From: Pseudomonadota bacterium
GTDB lineage: Bacteria > Myxococcota_A > UBA796 > GCA-2862545
Length of the DNA stretch: 54,183 nt
Direction of reading: 5' to 3'
Assembly (NCBI GenBank): GCA_023954855.1
Contig: JAGSGY010000033.1
Coordinates: forward strand, 1 to 54,183
Position 1 is the first letter of the stretch. Every line of letters begins with the position of its first letter. A model generated the notes under the pieces. That model was not told the origin of the DNA. It worked only from the letters and a program-made list of their open reading frames with translations, and searched no databases. Below, in pieces: positions 31,522 through 41,079 of this stretch. Position numbers and translations under genes: made by a program.

Positions 31522-32558
31522 ACGTCCATCTCGACGGACTTGGTCCACGGCTCGTCGCGGGGGTCCCCGAGCTCGCCCTTTGCCGCGCGGCGCATCAGCT
31601 TGAGGATGTGTGGCCCGAGCAGGTCCACATCGGTCGAGGCGTAGACCTCTTCACCGTAGTGCTGGGTCGTCTCGGTCATGCGGTCGAGGATCTCGGCGTC
31701 TTGTTGAAAGACCTTCAGTCCGAGGGGCTTGAGCGCCTTGATAATGAAGCCGGGGATGCGGGTCTTCAGCGCGACGACGGCGTACAGGCGGGTGTCGTAG
31801 TCGTCGACGGGGGTGCCTGCGGCGGTGATCATGATGTGGTTCTCGTCGCCGATGCGGTACTCGACCTGGATGATCGATGGCAGGAAGAACCGGTCGTAGT
31901 GGGTGACGATGCCGCCCGAGGGCGACAGAATGCGGCCCACCAAGCCCGTCGGGCGAGGCTCACCGATGTACTCGCACTCCACGTGGTCGTGCCAGCGCTT
32001 GACCTCGGCGGTGATCCGGTTTCGGACGGTGGCCTGACGGAACAAGCCGCCGTGCAGGTAGGCGGTGTGGGGCACGTCGAGGGCATTCTCGGCGACGGCG
32101 TGCACGGTGGCGTTTGCGCGGACATCCTCGCGGATCACAGTGTAGCCAGGCGCGTCTGCGTACTCGAGGTCGAAGGGCTCGGTGGTGGGCTCGGCTCCCG
32201 GACGTCCCCACACCCAGACCATGCCCTGCTGCTCGCGGACGGTGTAGCTCGGCACCCGTCGACCGACGTGATCGGCCTCTCCGAGAAAGCTCGGGACCGC
32301 CTCGCAGCGTCCGGCGCACGAGAACTCCCAGCCGTGGTAGCCGCACTGCAGGCGTTCGCCGACCACGGTGCCTGTCGAGAGCGGCACACCGCGATGGGGG
32401 CAGCGGTCCTCGAGGGCTCCGACCTGGCCGCTCGCGCTGCGAAACAGCACGATGGGGTCGCCATAGAGCTTGCGGATCAGGGGCTCGGCCCGGACCTCGT
32501 GGGACCAGGCGAGTACGTACCAAGCGTCGAGAATGCGCGGTGGGCGAGGGGCGTTCAC
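31518..32558 (-). CDS. Rieske [2Fe-2S] non-heme iron oxygenase, alpha-subunit-like
   Basis: 346 residues from GTG at 32558, preceded by GGAGG. The Rieske cluster motif is CPHRGVPL (C-x-H) followed 17 residues later by CGYHGW (C-x-x-H), near residues 50-75. The mononuclear iron site is ENALDVPHTAYLH (D-x2-H-x4-H). Size and layout resemble VanA/KshA-like hydroxylases or demethylases acting on aromatic or sterol rings. An electron-supplying reductase is not in the window. The start is chosen by the ribosome-binding site. It is co-translated with the deacetylase fusion downstream. Confidence 0.93.
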   Translation of the reverse strand: MNAPRPPRILDAWYVLAWSHEVRAEPLIRKLYGDPIVLFRSASGQVGALEDRCPHRGVPLSTGTVVGERLQCGYHGWEFSCAGRCEAVPSFLGEADHVGRRVPSYTVREQQGMVWVWGRPGAEPTTEPFDLEYADAPGYTVIREDVRANATVHAVAENALDVPHTAYLHGGLFRQATVRNRITAEVKRWHDHVECEYIGEPRPTGLVGRILSPSGGIVTHYDRFFLPSIIQVEYRIGDENHIMITAAGTPVDDYDTRLYAVVALKTRIPGFIIKALKPLGLKVFQQDAEILDRMTETTQHYGEEVYASTDVDLLGPHILKLMRRAAKGELGDPRDEPWTKSVEMDV

Positions 32559-32625
32559 GTCGTCCTCCGCTCTGTGCTTAGCGCCGACACGGTGCCCCGC
32601 CAACAACTCGGCTTATGGGGAGGGT

Positions 32626-33123
32626 GTGTTCCTCTTCCTCCTCTGTGCTGCCCTGCCTGCATTTGCGGGTGGACCCTTGTCTCTGCTCGCCGCGGCTGCG
32701 CTGTGGGTCAAGGGCTACCGAACCGGTGCGCAGTGGGTTGCGCTTGGAATGATCTGCATCGTCACCGCCTGGGGCGTGCTTATGCTTGCGCCCGTGTTTG
32801 GCATCAACCCGGCTGTAGGCCTGGTGTCGATGAGCCTGGCACTAGTGGGGAACGCGGTGGCGTGCGAGGGGGCTGCCCGCGCAGGTAAGCCGCCGATTGT
32901 GCCTCCGGGACTGATCTACGGGACGGGCTTGGTGGTTGGCTTCTTCGTCCCGTGCTTTGGGTTTTTGATACCTCTGCCAGAGTCGGTGAGCTGGCTCAGC
33001 GGTACCCTCGCGGTGTTCTGGACCCTCTTGGCAGCTAGCTGGTTGTTTGCAGCGGGCGGTGCGATGGCCGCGATACAAGCCATTCGCCTGCCACGCGTTG
33101 GGGGCTACGATGACCTCGACTGA
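32626..33123 (+). CDS. Small polytopic membrane protein of unknown function
   Basis: About 165 residues from GTG at 32626; GGGGAGG immediately precedes it. Four to five hydrophobic segments are visible (VFLFLLCAALPAFAGGPLSL; LGMICIVTAWGVLMLAPVFG; GLIYGTGLVVGFFVPCFGFL; FWTLLAASWLFAAGGAMAAI). No motif is recognised. The upstream in-frame extension is Arg/Ser-rich and antisense to the Rieske gene. The stop overlaps the start of the next small gene by 14 bp. Start uncertain. Confidence 0.6.
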   Translation: MFLFLLCAALPAFAGGPLSLLAAAALWVKGYRTGAQWVALGMICIVTAWGVLMLAPVFGINPAVGLVSMSLALVGNAVACEGAARAGKPPIVPPGLIYGTGLVVGFFVPCFGFLIPLPESVSWLSGTLAVFWTLLAASWLFAAGGAMAAIQAIRLPRVGGYDDLD

Positions 33124-33286
33124 TCCACAGCCCACCCCGCGGGTGCCGACCGTGACCAAGAAGACGGACAAGCCGGCCGAGAAGAAGCCGCTTCCGCCAA
33201 TGCCGAAGCCCGATCGGGACTGTTGCCAGAGCGGGTGCTACGGGTGCGAGTGGGCCGACGCCATGCGCGAGCGGTGCGAGCTCTAG
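33110..33286 (+). CDS. Small Oxidored-like domain protein (CCxSGCxxCxW)
   Basis: 58 residues. A Pro/Lys-rich start (PAEKKPLPPMPKPDRD) precedes DCCQSGCYGCEW, matching the D-C-C-x-S-G-C-x-x-C-x-W/Y core of the 'oxidoreductase-like' N-terminal domain found in small bacterial proteins and some eukaryotic mitochondrial proteins. The four cysteines suggest metal or Fe-S binding. The gene overlaps the upstream membrane-protein gene by 14 bp, and its TAG shares CTAG at 33283-33286 with the convergent DUF4404 gene. Confidence 0.8.
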   Translation: MTSTDPQPTPRVPTVTKKTDKPAEKKPLPPMPKPDRDCCQSGCYGCEWADAMRERCEL

Positions 33287-33555
33287 ATTCCGAGGCTCGA
33301 CAGCGTGTTCGCAATCGCGCCGAGGATACGCGTCAGCTCGGGGTGCTCAGCCTCGAAGCGCTCCAGCGCGGTGCCTACATGTGCCTGGATGACGGGGGCC
33401 TCGACCTTGCGCGTCTCCTGCGTCTGCTCGAGCATGCGGTCGATGCGGTCGTGGACCTCGACGAGCATCGCGGCGTCATCGGCGCTCAGCTCGGGTGCAG
33501 CGTCGAGCTGGGCCTGGAGCTGGGTGAGGGTCGCGCGCAGCTTCTGTTCGGGCAT
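33283..33555 (-). CDS. DUF4404-family small helical protein
   Basis: 90 residues from ATG at 33555, with GGAGG upstream. The sequence KLRATLTQLQAQLDAAPELS, then ERFEAEHPELTRILGAIANT and LSSLGI, has the amphipathic helices and the HPELT-x-x-(I/L)-x-x-I-x-x-x-L-x-x-LGI ending of DUF4404 proteins. The function is unknown. The longer in-frame extension upstream is Pro-rich and lacks this character. Confidence 0.78.
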   Translation of the reverse strand: MPEQKLRATLTQLQAQLDAAPELSADDAAMLVEVHDRIDRMLEQTQETRKVEAPVIQAHVGTALERFEAEHPELTRILGAIANTLSSLGI

Positions 33556-33675
33556 GGTGCCTCCACCCCCAGCGTATCCCGGGACAGGCGCGAAAGGACA
33601 GGGCTTTGAGTGCGTGATGGGCGCATCGGCTTGCGGCGGGCGAGCGGGCATCGGGACGTGGTAACTAATGATGTG

Positions 33676-34155
33676 ATGACCCGATTCCTTCCCGCGCTAC
33701 TGTTTCTCCTCGCTGGCTGTCTAGGCGAAGAGACGTGTGAACCCTCCGGCACTCCCGGTCTCGTTCTCGGTCAAGGGGCGGGCAGTGAGTTCGTGCCGTT
33801 TACCGAAGGGCAGGGCGTGAGCCTGGACGTCGCTCCTCAGGGCGGCTTCGGCGTGTCGGTCCGCGCGAGCACCGAAGGCGTGCTCGTCGGCAGTGTCGAC
33901 GTGCTTCTCGACACCGAGATCGACGGCGAGAACGTCGGCACCTTCCTCTCGACGGGCGTGCCGCTGTATTGCCAGGACGACGGGACTGGACTGCTCTGGG
34001 GCGTGGTCGTGGGCTTCGACTCATCGGTGTACTCCACCAACGATGATCTTCTCGCGTTGAATGGGCAAGAGGTCGATCTCGTCGTCACTGCGACCGACGA
34101 AGAGGGCACCGCCGCCGTCGGCCGGGCAACCGTCACCATCGAGGTGGGACAGTGA
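33676..34155 (+). CDS. Lipoprotein, first gene of the undecaheme cytochrome operon
   Basis: 159 residues. The lipobox is LAGC (MTRFLPALLFLLAGC, Cys15). The mature part is beta-rich with two further cysteines (EETCEPSG; LYCQDDG) and looks like an immunoglobulin-type domain (DLVVTATDEEGTAAVGRATV). No family is recognised. Its TGA overlaps the GTG of the cytochrome gene (34152-34155), so it is probably made in fixed ratio with it and may be a surface or periplasmic partner. Confidence 0.75.
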   Translation: MTRFLPALLFLLAGCLGEETCEPSGTPGLVLGQGAGSEFVPFTEGQGVSLDVAPQGGFGVSVRASTEGVLVGSVDVLLDTEIDGENVGTFLSTGVPLYCQDDGTGLLWGVVVGFDSSVYSTNDDLLALNGQEVDLVVTATDEEGTAAVGRATVTIEVGQ

Positions 34156-36137
34156 AAATCCTCCGCTTCATGCTTCTGGTTCTGGTCGCTGGCTGCGGCA
34201 AGTGCTCGGGTCCGACGACCGGAGACCAGTGCGTGAGCTGTCACGTCGGCATCGAGCAGATCCACGGCTCCATTCCCGCGGACGAATGTGTGATCTGTCA
34301 CGGCGGAGACCCCGACGCGCGTCAGAAAGAGGACGCCCACGTTCCGGTACCCGACAACTATTGGGAGGTCCGCGGTGATGCGCTACCTCCGGCCGCCGAG
34401 GGCTTCATCCGCGACTTCTCGCCGGTCCAGCTCGATGCGATTGGCACCGAGTACGTGCGCTTCATCAACCCGGGCGACCTGCGCGCGGTTCCCGAGACCT
34501 GCGGCGTGTGTCACCCGAGCCAGGCCGAGACGCAGCCGCGCTCGATCATGACGACCAACGCCGGCCACTTCATGCCGACGCGCTACCTCGCTGGCTTGCA
34601 GGATGACCTGGCGATCTACAGCTCCTACCCGGTGTCGGACCCGGACTGCGACCCGACGATCGAGGGCTCGGTGTGCTCGCTCGAAGCACTGGTTCCGCCA
34701 TCCCAGTCTGACATTGATGCGGCCGTTGCGAGTGGGTCCAGCGCGGATCTCGAGCAGGTCGCCATCGACCACTACCTGGCCAAGAGCTGCACCACCTGCC
34801 ACGCCGCGGGCTTTGGTAAGAACAACGCCCCGCACCTGTACCGGTCGACGGGCTGCTCGTCCTGCCACATGCTCTACGACAAGAACGGCGTGTACCAGGG
34901 CAACGACGAGGCGATGCCGAACAACGTGCCGGTGTATCCAAAAGAGCACCGCCTGACGACGGCCATCCCCACCGAGCAGTGCGCGACCTGCCACTTCCAG
35001 GGGGGCCGCATCGGCCTGCTCTACCGTGGCATTCGCGAGCATGGCTTCGGCGCGCCGCCCGAGAATGCCGAGATCTGGGACGAGTCCGCGTACGGCCACA
35101 CCGCCGGCTACTACCTGCTCGACGAGGACACCACGAACACGTGGGATGAGTCGCCTCCGGACGTTCACTTCGCTGCCGGAATGCACTGCTCGGACTGCCA
35201 CGTCGGCTCCGATGTGCACGGCGACGGCCGCATCTACAGCACCTCCAAGCAGCAGGTCGACATTCGCTGCGAGGACTGCCACGGCACCGTGCGCGAGAAG
35301 GCCCGTCCAGACGCGTCGGGTCGCTACCTGACCTCGACCGGCCGCAACCTCCCGCAGCTCTCCACCGATGACGATGGCAAGGTCGTGCTCACCGGCCGCG
35401 TCGATGGCGCGATTCATGAGGTTCCGCAACCCGCGGACATGCTCTCGAGCGGCGTCGCGAGCGCGGCCATGCACTTGGCGATGGCCCCGGACTCGGGCGA
35501 CTGGTCGCACACCGACTCGCTCACCTGCGACACCTGCCACACCTCGTACAACCTCACCTGCGTCGGTTGCCACATCAGCTACGACATGCGCCTCGACCAG
35601 CTCGACCACCAGACCGGCACGTCGACGACCGGCCTGGTACGCGGGCAGCGCGACACCTACAGCATGGAGCAGGTGCTTCTCGGCACAGCACCTGATGGGC
35701 GCGTCCAGTCGGTCGTGATGAGCTCTCCGCTGCAGCTGACGGTGCTCGGCGAGGACGGCGAGCTTCTCGTTGGCGCCGATGAACTCGACACGAATGGACA
35801 GCCCACCGGCAACACCCTCGGCGTGTTCCGCCAGACGGACACCGCCTCGGCGAATGTCGGCTTCAACCCGTTCTTCCAGCACACCACCACGGCCAAGCCG
35901 CGCGACTGCTCGACCTGCCACCGGACCGAGGACACTCCCGCGGAATGGGACCGGGTGAAGGGGGTGTACGGCTTCGGCACCGGCGAGTTCATGCTCGCGC
36001 ATCCCGATGGCCCACCGGTGGACGTCATGAAGTTCCTCGATGACCAGGGCAACCCGATCACCGACTGGGTGCATCCGGGTACCGGCCCCGTCTCCGAGGC
36101 CCGCCGCGACCGCGCCCTCGCCGTGGAAGTCCCGTGA
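34152..36137 (+). CDS. Undecaheme c-type cytochrome lipoprotein (11 CxxCH)
   Basis: 661 residues. The signal is MKILRFMLLVLVAGC, with Cys15 lipidated. Heme sites in order: CVSCH, CVICH, CGVCH, CTTCH, CSSCH, CATCH, CSDCH, CEDCH, CDTCH, CVGCH, CSTCH, giving eleven. They cluster at the N-terminus (first two within about 40 residues), mid-protein, and as a close pair CDTCHTSYNLTCVGCH. The size and heme count are reminiscent of outer-membrane MtrC/OmcA-type multiheme proteins or of large octaheme-like enzymes, but I see no clear relative. It probably carries electrons in the envelope. It is flanked by coupled lipoprotein genes on both sides. Confidence 0.93.
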   Translation: MKILRFMLLVLVAGCGKCSGPTTGDQCVSCHVGIEQIHGSIPADECVICHGGDPDARQKEDAHVPVPDNYWEVRGDALPPAAEGFIRDFSPVQLDAIGTEYVRFINPGDLRAVPETCGVCHPSQAETQPRSIMTTNAGHFMPTRYLAGLQDDLAIYSSYPVSDPDCDPTIEGSVCSLEALVPPSQSDIDAAVASGSSADLEQVAIDHYLAKSCTTCHAAGFGKNNAPHLYRSTGCSSCHMLYDKNGVYQGNDEAMPNNVPVYPKEHRLTTAIPTEQCATCHFQGGRIGLLYRGIREHGFGAPPENAEIWDESAYGHTAGYYLLDEDTTNTWDESPPDVHFAAGMHCSDCHVGSDVHGDGRIYSTSKQQVDIRCEDCHGTVREKARPDASGRYLTSTGRNLPQLSTDDDGKVVLTGRVDGAIHEVPQPADMLSSGVASAAMHLAMAPDSGDWSHTDSLTCDTCHTSYNLTCVGCHISYDMRLDQLDHQTGTSTTGLVRGQRDTYSMEQVLLGTAPDGRVQSVVMSSPLQLTVLGEDGELLVGADELDTNGQPTGNTLGVFRQTDTASANVGFNPFFQHTTTAKPRDCSTCHRTEDTPAEWDRVKGVYGFGTGEFMLAHPDGPPVDVMKFLDDQGNPITDWVHPGTGPVSEARRDRALAVEVP

Positions 36138-37068
36138 GGTCGGCGCTTGCGCTGACGCTCCTGCTCACGGCCTGCGGTTCCGAGGACTTCTCGCTCCTCT
36201 CCGAGAGCGTCTCCCAGGGCATGCTGCTCTCCGGCTGGTCTGATGGGGAGACGCTGCACATCGTCGGTGGCGACCTCGACGGTGGCGCTGGCGTTCGCGT
36301 GACCTGGGACGGCAAGCGCCTCTGCACCGAGCCCGAGGTCACCGAGCGCGCGCTGTGGTGGATCACCGGAGAGGGCAGTGAGACCTTCGCGGTCGGCGAG
36401 GCAGGCACCATCCTCCACACCGTCGATGGGGTCGAGACCCGCGAAGACGTCGACACCGAGGCCACGCTCTTCGGCGTCTGGATGGACGGAGACCGGGCCT
36501 GGGCCGTCGGTGGCGAGGTGGGCGGTGGCGCAAACCGCGGCGAGATCTGGACCCGCGAGAATGGTGAGTGGACGGCCATCGACACCGATGTTCCGGGCGT
36601 GCTCTTCAAGATGTGGGACGGCTTCGTCGTCGGCGATGGCGTGGCCTACACCCTCGAAGACGACCTGTTGGTGCCGGTCGATGCGGGCGGTGAGCGGCTT
36701 CTCACGGTTCGCGGACGGTCCGGCACCGATGTCTGGGCCGTCGGTGGGCTCGCCGACTCGGTGGTGATGCACTCGGACGGTGGCGACTTCGAGGCCGTGG
36801 ACAGCACCGGGCTGAACGGCGGTCTCAACGGCGTGTGGACCGGACCCGACGAGGATGTCTGGGTCGCTGGGCACTTCGGGACGATGGCGCGTCAGACCGA
36901 CGACGGCTGGGCCTCACCCTCGCCGCCGCTGACCTCCGAGCACTTTCACGCCGTGGTGCAGCACCAAGACGAGATGTTCTGGCTCGGTGGAAACCTGTTC
37001 TCGGCTGGCGACAACTTCGGCGTCATCGGTCGCTACGGCAAGGGCACGCCCAAGCCGCGGGACTGCGA

Positions 37069-37072
<4 letters not shown>
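36134..37072 (+). CDS. Beta-propeller lipoprotein, third gene of the cytochrome operon
   Basis: 312 residues from GTG at 36134, overlapping the cytochrome stop (GTGA). The signal is MRSALALTLLLTAC (Cys14). Repeated blades of the form (I/V)xVGGD / FAVGEAGTILHTVDG / AWAVGGEVGGGANRGEIWT / VWAVGGLADSVVMHSDGGD / VWVAGHFGTMARQTDDGWAS resemble the Ycf48-like/BNR beta-propeller repeats. It is probably periplasmic or on the surface, assisting or binding the cytochrome. The stop shares CTAG at 37069-37072 with the convergent gene. Confidence 0.8.
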
Positions 37073-37638
<566 letters not shown>

Positions 37639-37713
37639 GGGGGCCTCCGGGTGCGGGCCCTTTGGTCGCATGTTTGCCGGGCCAGCGCATCTAACGCGGA
37701 TCCCACAAACGCC

Positions 37714-38838
37714 CTATCTAAGCGTGTCTACGACCTCAGCAATCGCATCGAGCACCGAAGAACCAAGGTTCTGACAGCGCGATGGCGACCACCCCACGAT
37801 GGCGTCGGGCATGTCCGCGTTGTCCTTAAACGGCATCTCGAGGGTCATCGAGAGGCAGTCGAAGCGCTCGGCCACGGCGTTCGTGCACATGGTCATGTTC
37901 GCTTCGCCTGGAGCACTCTCGGGGTAGCCGTGAACGCGCTGGAAGTCGGGGTTGGCGCGCTCGTAGGCGGCTTGGAACTGGGCCTCGAGCTGCTCGAGAC
38001 GGTCGGTCCATCCGGGAATGCCCTTCGCCCCGGAAATGAAGTTGTACGGCAGCTCTTCGTCGCCGTGTACGTCCAAGCAGAAGTCCACGCCGGTCGCGTC
38101 CATGGCGGTGAGGGTGTGCAGAACCTCTGGGCTGCGCTCGGCGGTGGGGGCGTGCCACTCGCGGTTCAGGTTGGCGCCGCCGGCGTTGCAGCGCAGGTGT
38201 CCGCGAACGCTCCCGTCGGGGTTCATGTGCGGCACGACGTGGAAGACGGCACGCTCGAGCAGCTTGCGGGCCAGGGGCTCGCTCTCGTCGAGTAGGCGTC
38301 CGAGAAAGCCCTCCATCCACCACGAGGCCATGCTCTCGCCGGGGTGCTGCCGGGCGATGACCCAGAGCTTGAGGGGGGCGTCGGGATTGCCGATCACTAG
38401 GCGGTCAAGGTCGCGTCCGTCGAGGGTCGCGCCGAGTCGATCTGCGTGCACCAGCGGGTGATGCTGTGCGGTCGCAAGCAGCTGGTTTAGCCGTTCGAGC
38501 GGGTAGGGGGCGAAGTAGGCGTACCAGGTCAGGTCGGCGGGAGGCGTATCCCAGATGACGAGGGCCTTGTCTTCGTAGGCGGTCGGCACGCGCTCCCAGG
38601 TCTCGCCGTCGATGGAGCGGCAGGCCTGATAGCCGGGCCAGGCGGTGGGGTAGCTGGCCTTGTGGGCATTCTCGAGCTTGAAGGTGCAGTCCTCGCCGGC
38701 AGCACCAGCCACGCGGAAGTGGAACCACTGCATGTGCTCGTCGCCCGCATCCATACGGATGTTCAGGCGCACGTTTGCAGGGTCGCTCGCGTCGAGGACC
38801 TCGATGTTTCCACTGTCGAAGGCGGCTGAGATGTGCAT
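37714..38838 (-). CDS. M14-family zinc carboxypeptidase (cytosolic carboxypeptidase-like)
   Basis: 374 residues from ATG at 38838. An N-terminal beta domain (~residues 1-125; NIRMDAGDEHMQWFHFRVAG) precedes the catalytic domain, as in M14B/AGBL-like enzymes. Zinc ligands: VIARQHPGES (H-x-x-E) and the later FCLDVHGDEELPYNF (His). Substrate and catalytic elements: PHMNPDGSVRGHLRCNAGGA, NLNREW and the Glu in SMTLEMPFKD. It has no signal peptide, so it is probably cytoplasmic, removing C-terminal residues from peptides or proteins. Confidence 0.92.
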   Translation of the reverse strand: MHISAAFDSGNIEVLDASDPANVRLNIRMDAGDEHMQWFHFRVAGAAGEDCTFKLENAHKASYPTAWPGYQACRSIDGETWERVPTAYEDKALVIWDTPPADLTWYAYFAPYPLERLNQLLATAQHHPLVHADRLGATLDGRDLDRLVIGNPDAPLKLWVIARQHPGESMASWWMEGFLGRLLDESEPLARKLLERAVFHVVPHMNPDGSVRGHLRCNAGGANLNREWHAPTAERSPEVLHTLTAMDATGVDFCLDVHGDEELPYNFISGAKGIPGWTDRLEQLEAQFQAAYERANPDFQRVHGYPESAPGEANMTMCTNAVAERFDCLSMTLEMPFKDNADMPDAIVGWSPSRCQNLGSSVLDAIAEVVDTLR

Positions 38839-38893
38839 GCGGGCTCCCCGTGACTGGGGCACCCTCTAGCGCGTCAACCTGCAGCCGTCGGGA

Positions 38894-39286
38894 TCACGTC
38901 GCAGGCAGCGTGATGACCCAGGTGTGCTCGTGGCCGCCGGCGGTGCTCGACACGGTGACCGTGCAGTTCGCGAGCAGGTCGGTCATGTCCTGGGCGGTAA
39001 GCGTCACGTCGTGGGTGTGGTCGCCCGTCGAGGTGTAGGTCCCGCCGGTTCCTGTGGCGAGGTCGGCGGCCGAGACCGTGATCACGTGTCCGTGGCTGTT
39101 GCTGTCACCCGTGCCGTCACCGGCGGTGTTGCAGCTGCCGCCGTCGTTGGTGTCGGTGCCGCTGTCTGTGTTGTCACCGCTATCGCCAGTGTTGTCGTCG
39201 TCGGCGTCGGGCTCGCCGCAAGCGACGAGGGTCATCGGCAAGACAAGGGTGGCCATGCTCATTTCAAGGAAGTGACGTCGGTTCAT
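38894..39286 (-). CDS. Tat-type lipoprotein with a His-rich domain
   Basis: 130 residues from ATG at 39286. MNRRHFLEMSMATLVLPMTL-VAC has a twin-Arg motif (RRHFLEM) and a VAC lipobox, suggesting Tat export and lipidation at Cys23. A D/N/G/T linker leads into a beta domain with spaced histidines (SHGHVITVSAADLATGTGG; GDHTHDVTLTAQDMT; GGHEHTWVITLP). Such histidines could bind metal. No enzyme family is recognised. It diverges from the beta-lactamase-fold hydrolase gene. Confidence 0.75.
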   Translation of the reverse strand: MNRRHFLEMSMATLVLPMTLVACGEPDADDDNTGDSGDNTDSGTDTNDGGSCNTAGDGTGDSNSHGHVITVSAADLATGTGGTYTSTGDHTHDVTLTAQDMTDLLANCTVTVSSTAGGHEHTWVITLPAT

Positions 39287-39392
39287 AGGTCCTCCAGTTG
39301 CGGACACACACTACGCGACTTTTTCTTCTGGTGTCTTGCCAATCCCGCAGACCGCGTCGCCTCAGCTGGGAGTGGGGGATACCTGCGCTGCT

Positions 39393-40589
39393 ATGACTGC
39401 CATTCACGGAACCGTGGCGCCGGGCTTCGAGCCTGTCAAGCGCGCCTTTCGCACGAACTTCGACAAGCACGACGAGATCGGTGCCTCCTTCGCGGTCTAC
39501 CGCCACGGTGAGCTGGTGGTCGACCTGTGGGCGGGTGTGGCCGATCCCGACACGGGGAGGGCTTGGGAGCGCGACACGCCGATGCTGATGTTCTCGGCGA
39601 CGAAGGGCCTGGTCGCGATGCGCTTTCTGCAGCTCTTCGACCAAGGGCTCTTCGATCCGGACGCTCCGGTCGCTGAGGTCTGGCCAGAATTTGCGCGTAA
39701 GGGCAAGAGCGGCATCACCGGGCGCATGCTGCTGAACCATCGGGCCGGCCTCTCGGCGCTCGACATGCCCCTCAAGCTCGAGGACTTCGCCGATCCGTCC
39801 GGACGCGTCCACGAAGCCCTGATCGAGCAGGAGCCGATGTGGGAGCCCGACACCCATCAGGGCTACTGCGCCATCTCGTACGGGCCGTACGCGGGCGAGT
39901 TTCTCTACCGCCTGACCGGTGAGCGCTTTGGCGCCTCCTTCGACAGCCAGATCGCCAAGCCCCTCGGCATCGACGTGTGGAGTGGTGCTCCGGATGACGT
40001 GATCGCCAGGGCCGGCACGCTGCTGCCGATCGGCGGACGCGACTTGATGCGGAACCACATTCCGACGGCTCTGACGCGGCGCACCCCCGAAGGGCGGCTG
40101 TTCCGACGGCTCGCTCGCAAGAGCAGCTACTCACGCCGGGCCTTCGGCAATCCATCCATCGACTTCCGAGATCTGAACAAGCCCGAGATCTTGCGCCTCG
40201 ACCTTCCGTGGATGGGCGCAGTCGGCTCCAGTGTGGGGCTCGCGAAGGCCTACGCAGCGCTGCTCGGCGAAGTGGATGGGGTGCGCTTGGTCTCGGACAA
40301 GAGCCTGCGCCCGATCAAGCTGCGTCAGTCTTGGTCCACGCGTGACCGGGTACTGCACAAGCCACTCGGCTGGTCGCAGGGCTTCCTCAAGGACCGTCGG
40401 GGTGTGTTCTCGCCGAACGTCGCGTCGTTCGGTCACGCAGGCGCTGGCGGCTCGGTCGGCTGGGCGGATCCCGAGACGGGCCTGGCCATCGGCTACGTGA
40501 TGAACCGCATGGATTGGCGCATTCGCTCACCGCGTACCGTGATGCTCTGTAAGGCGGTCTACGACTCGCTCGAGGCGATGGGCGCGTAG
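39393..40589 (+). CDS. Beta-lactamase-fold serine hydrolase (class C/EstB-like)
   Basis: 398 residues from ATG at 39393. The nucleophile motif S-x-x-K is SATK at residues 68-71. YGPYAGEFLYRLTGERFGA provides the second Tyr region, and FGHAGAGGSVGWADPETGLA the third (HxG-type instead of KTG), as in esterase-like family VIII enzymes. No signal peptide is seen. It is more likely an esterase or D-aminopeptidase than an antibiotic-resistance enzyme. It overlaps the convergent Nudix gene by 31 bp. Confidence 0.9.
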   Translation: MTAIHGTVAPGFEPVKRAFRTNFDKHDEIGASFAVYRHGELVVDLWAGVADPDTGRAWERDTPMLMFSATKGLVAMRFLQLFDQGLFDPDAPVAEVWPEFARKGKSGITGRMLLNHRAGLSALDMPLKLEDFADPSGRVHEALIEQEPMWEPDTHQGYCAISYGPYAGEFLYRLTGERFGASFDSQIAKPLGIDVWSGAPDDVIARAGTLLPIGGRDLMRNHIPTALTRRTPEGRLFRRLARKSSYSRRAFGNPSIDFRDLNKPEILRLDLPWMGAVGSSVGLAKAYAALLGEVDGVRLVSDKSLRPIKLRQSWSTRDRVLHKPLGWSQGFLKDRRGVFSPNVASFGHAGAGGSVGWADPETGLAIGYVMNRMDWRIRSPRTVMLCKAVYDSLEAMGA

Positions 40590-40984
40590 CCCGGCCAGCG
40601 GCGCAGGCCTTCGGCGGTGTCGGGGCACAACAGGTCGTCGGCCATCAGCTTGGCCACGTCATGGGGTGGCATCCAGCTCCACTGCGTCCACTCCTCGGTG
40701 CAAGGACTGGGGACCTGCTCGGCGAGCACGTGGAAGATGTGGACCTCGTACTGGCCGATCGGGGACCCGAAGAGGAAGTCCGCGACCGGCGCGATGGGCG
40801 TGGTGATGCCGGTCTCTTCGCGCAGCTCACGCTGAGCCCCTTCGAACGGCGTCTCACCGGGCTCGATGCGTCCGCCGGCACCCACGCCGAACAGGCTCGG
40901 GAACACGCGCTTGTCGGGCCGGCGCTGGTGCACGAACAGGGCGCCGTCCTCGCGTTCGATGAAGATGATGGCGATGCGAATCAC
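40559..40984 (-). CDS. Nudix hydrolase
   Basis: 141 residues. The Nudix box is GRIEPGETPFEGAQRELREE, followed by TGI (G-x5-E-x7-R-E-U-x-E-E-x-G-U), near residue 39. The N-terminal strand IRIAIIFIEREDGALFVHQR and the later YEVHIFHVLAEQVPSP complete the fold. The RRPDKRVFPSLFGV segment is typical of isopentenyl-diphosphate isomerase-like/YfcD Nudix enzymes, which act on a nucleoside or other diphosphate. The substrate is not certain. Confidence 0.9.
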   Translation of the reverse strand: MIRIAIIFIEREDGALFVHQRRPDKRVFPSLFGVGAGGRIEPGETPFEGAQRELREETGITTPIAPVADFLFGSPIGQYEVHIFHVLAEQVPSPCTEEWTQWSWMPPHDVAKLMADDLLCPDTAEGLRRWPGYAPIASSES

Positions 40985-41079
40985 GGCAGTTCCTAGCTTG
41001 CGTTGCGAAAGGGGTGCCCGAGCGCGATAGTGCCTAGCATCTGCGCCGGCTTTCCGCGCGCTGAACCTCTGGATGTCGA

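Noticed and set aside
31329-32888. A 519-residue + strand frame across the Rieske gene
   Set aside because: It is antisense to the clear CxH/CxxH Rieske motifs and has no domain of its own.
34383-36074. A 563-residue minus-strand frame antisense to the undecaheme cytochrome
   Set aside because: The + strand carries eleven CxxCH sites; the antisense frame is Val/Arg/Ala-rich without motifs.
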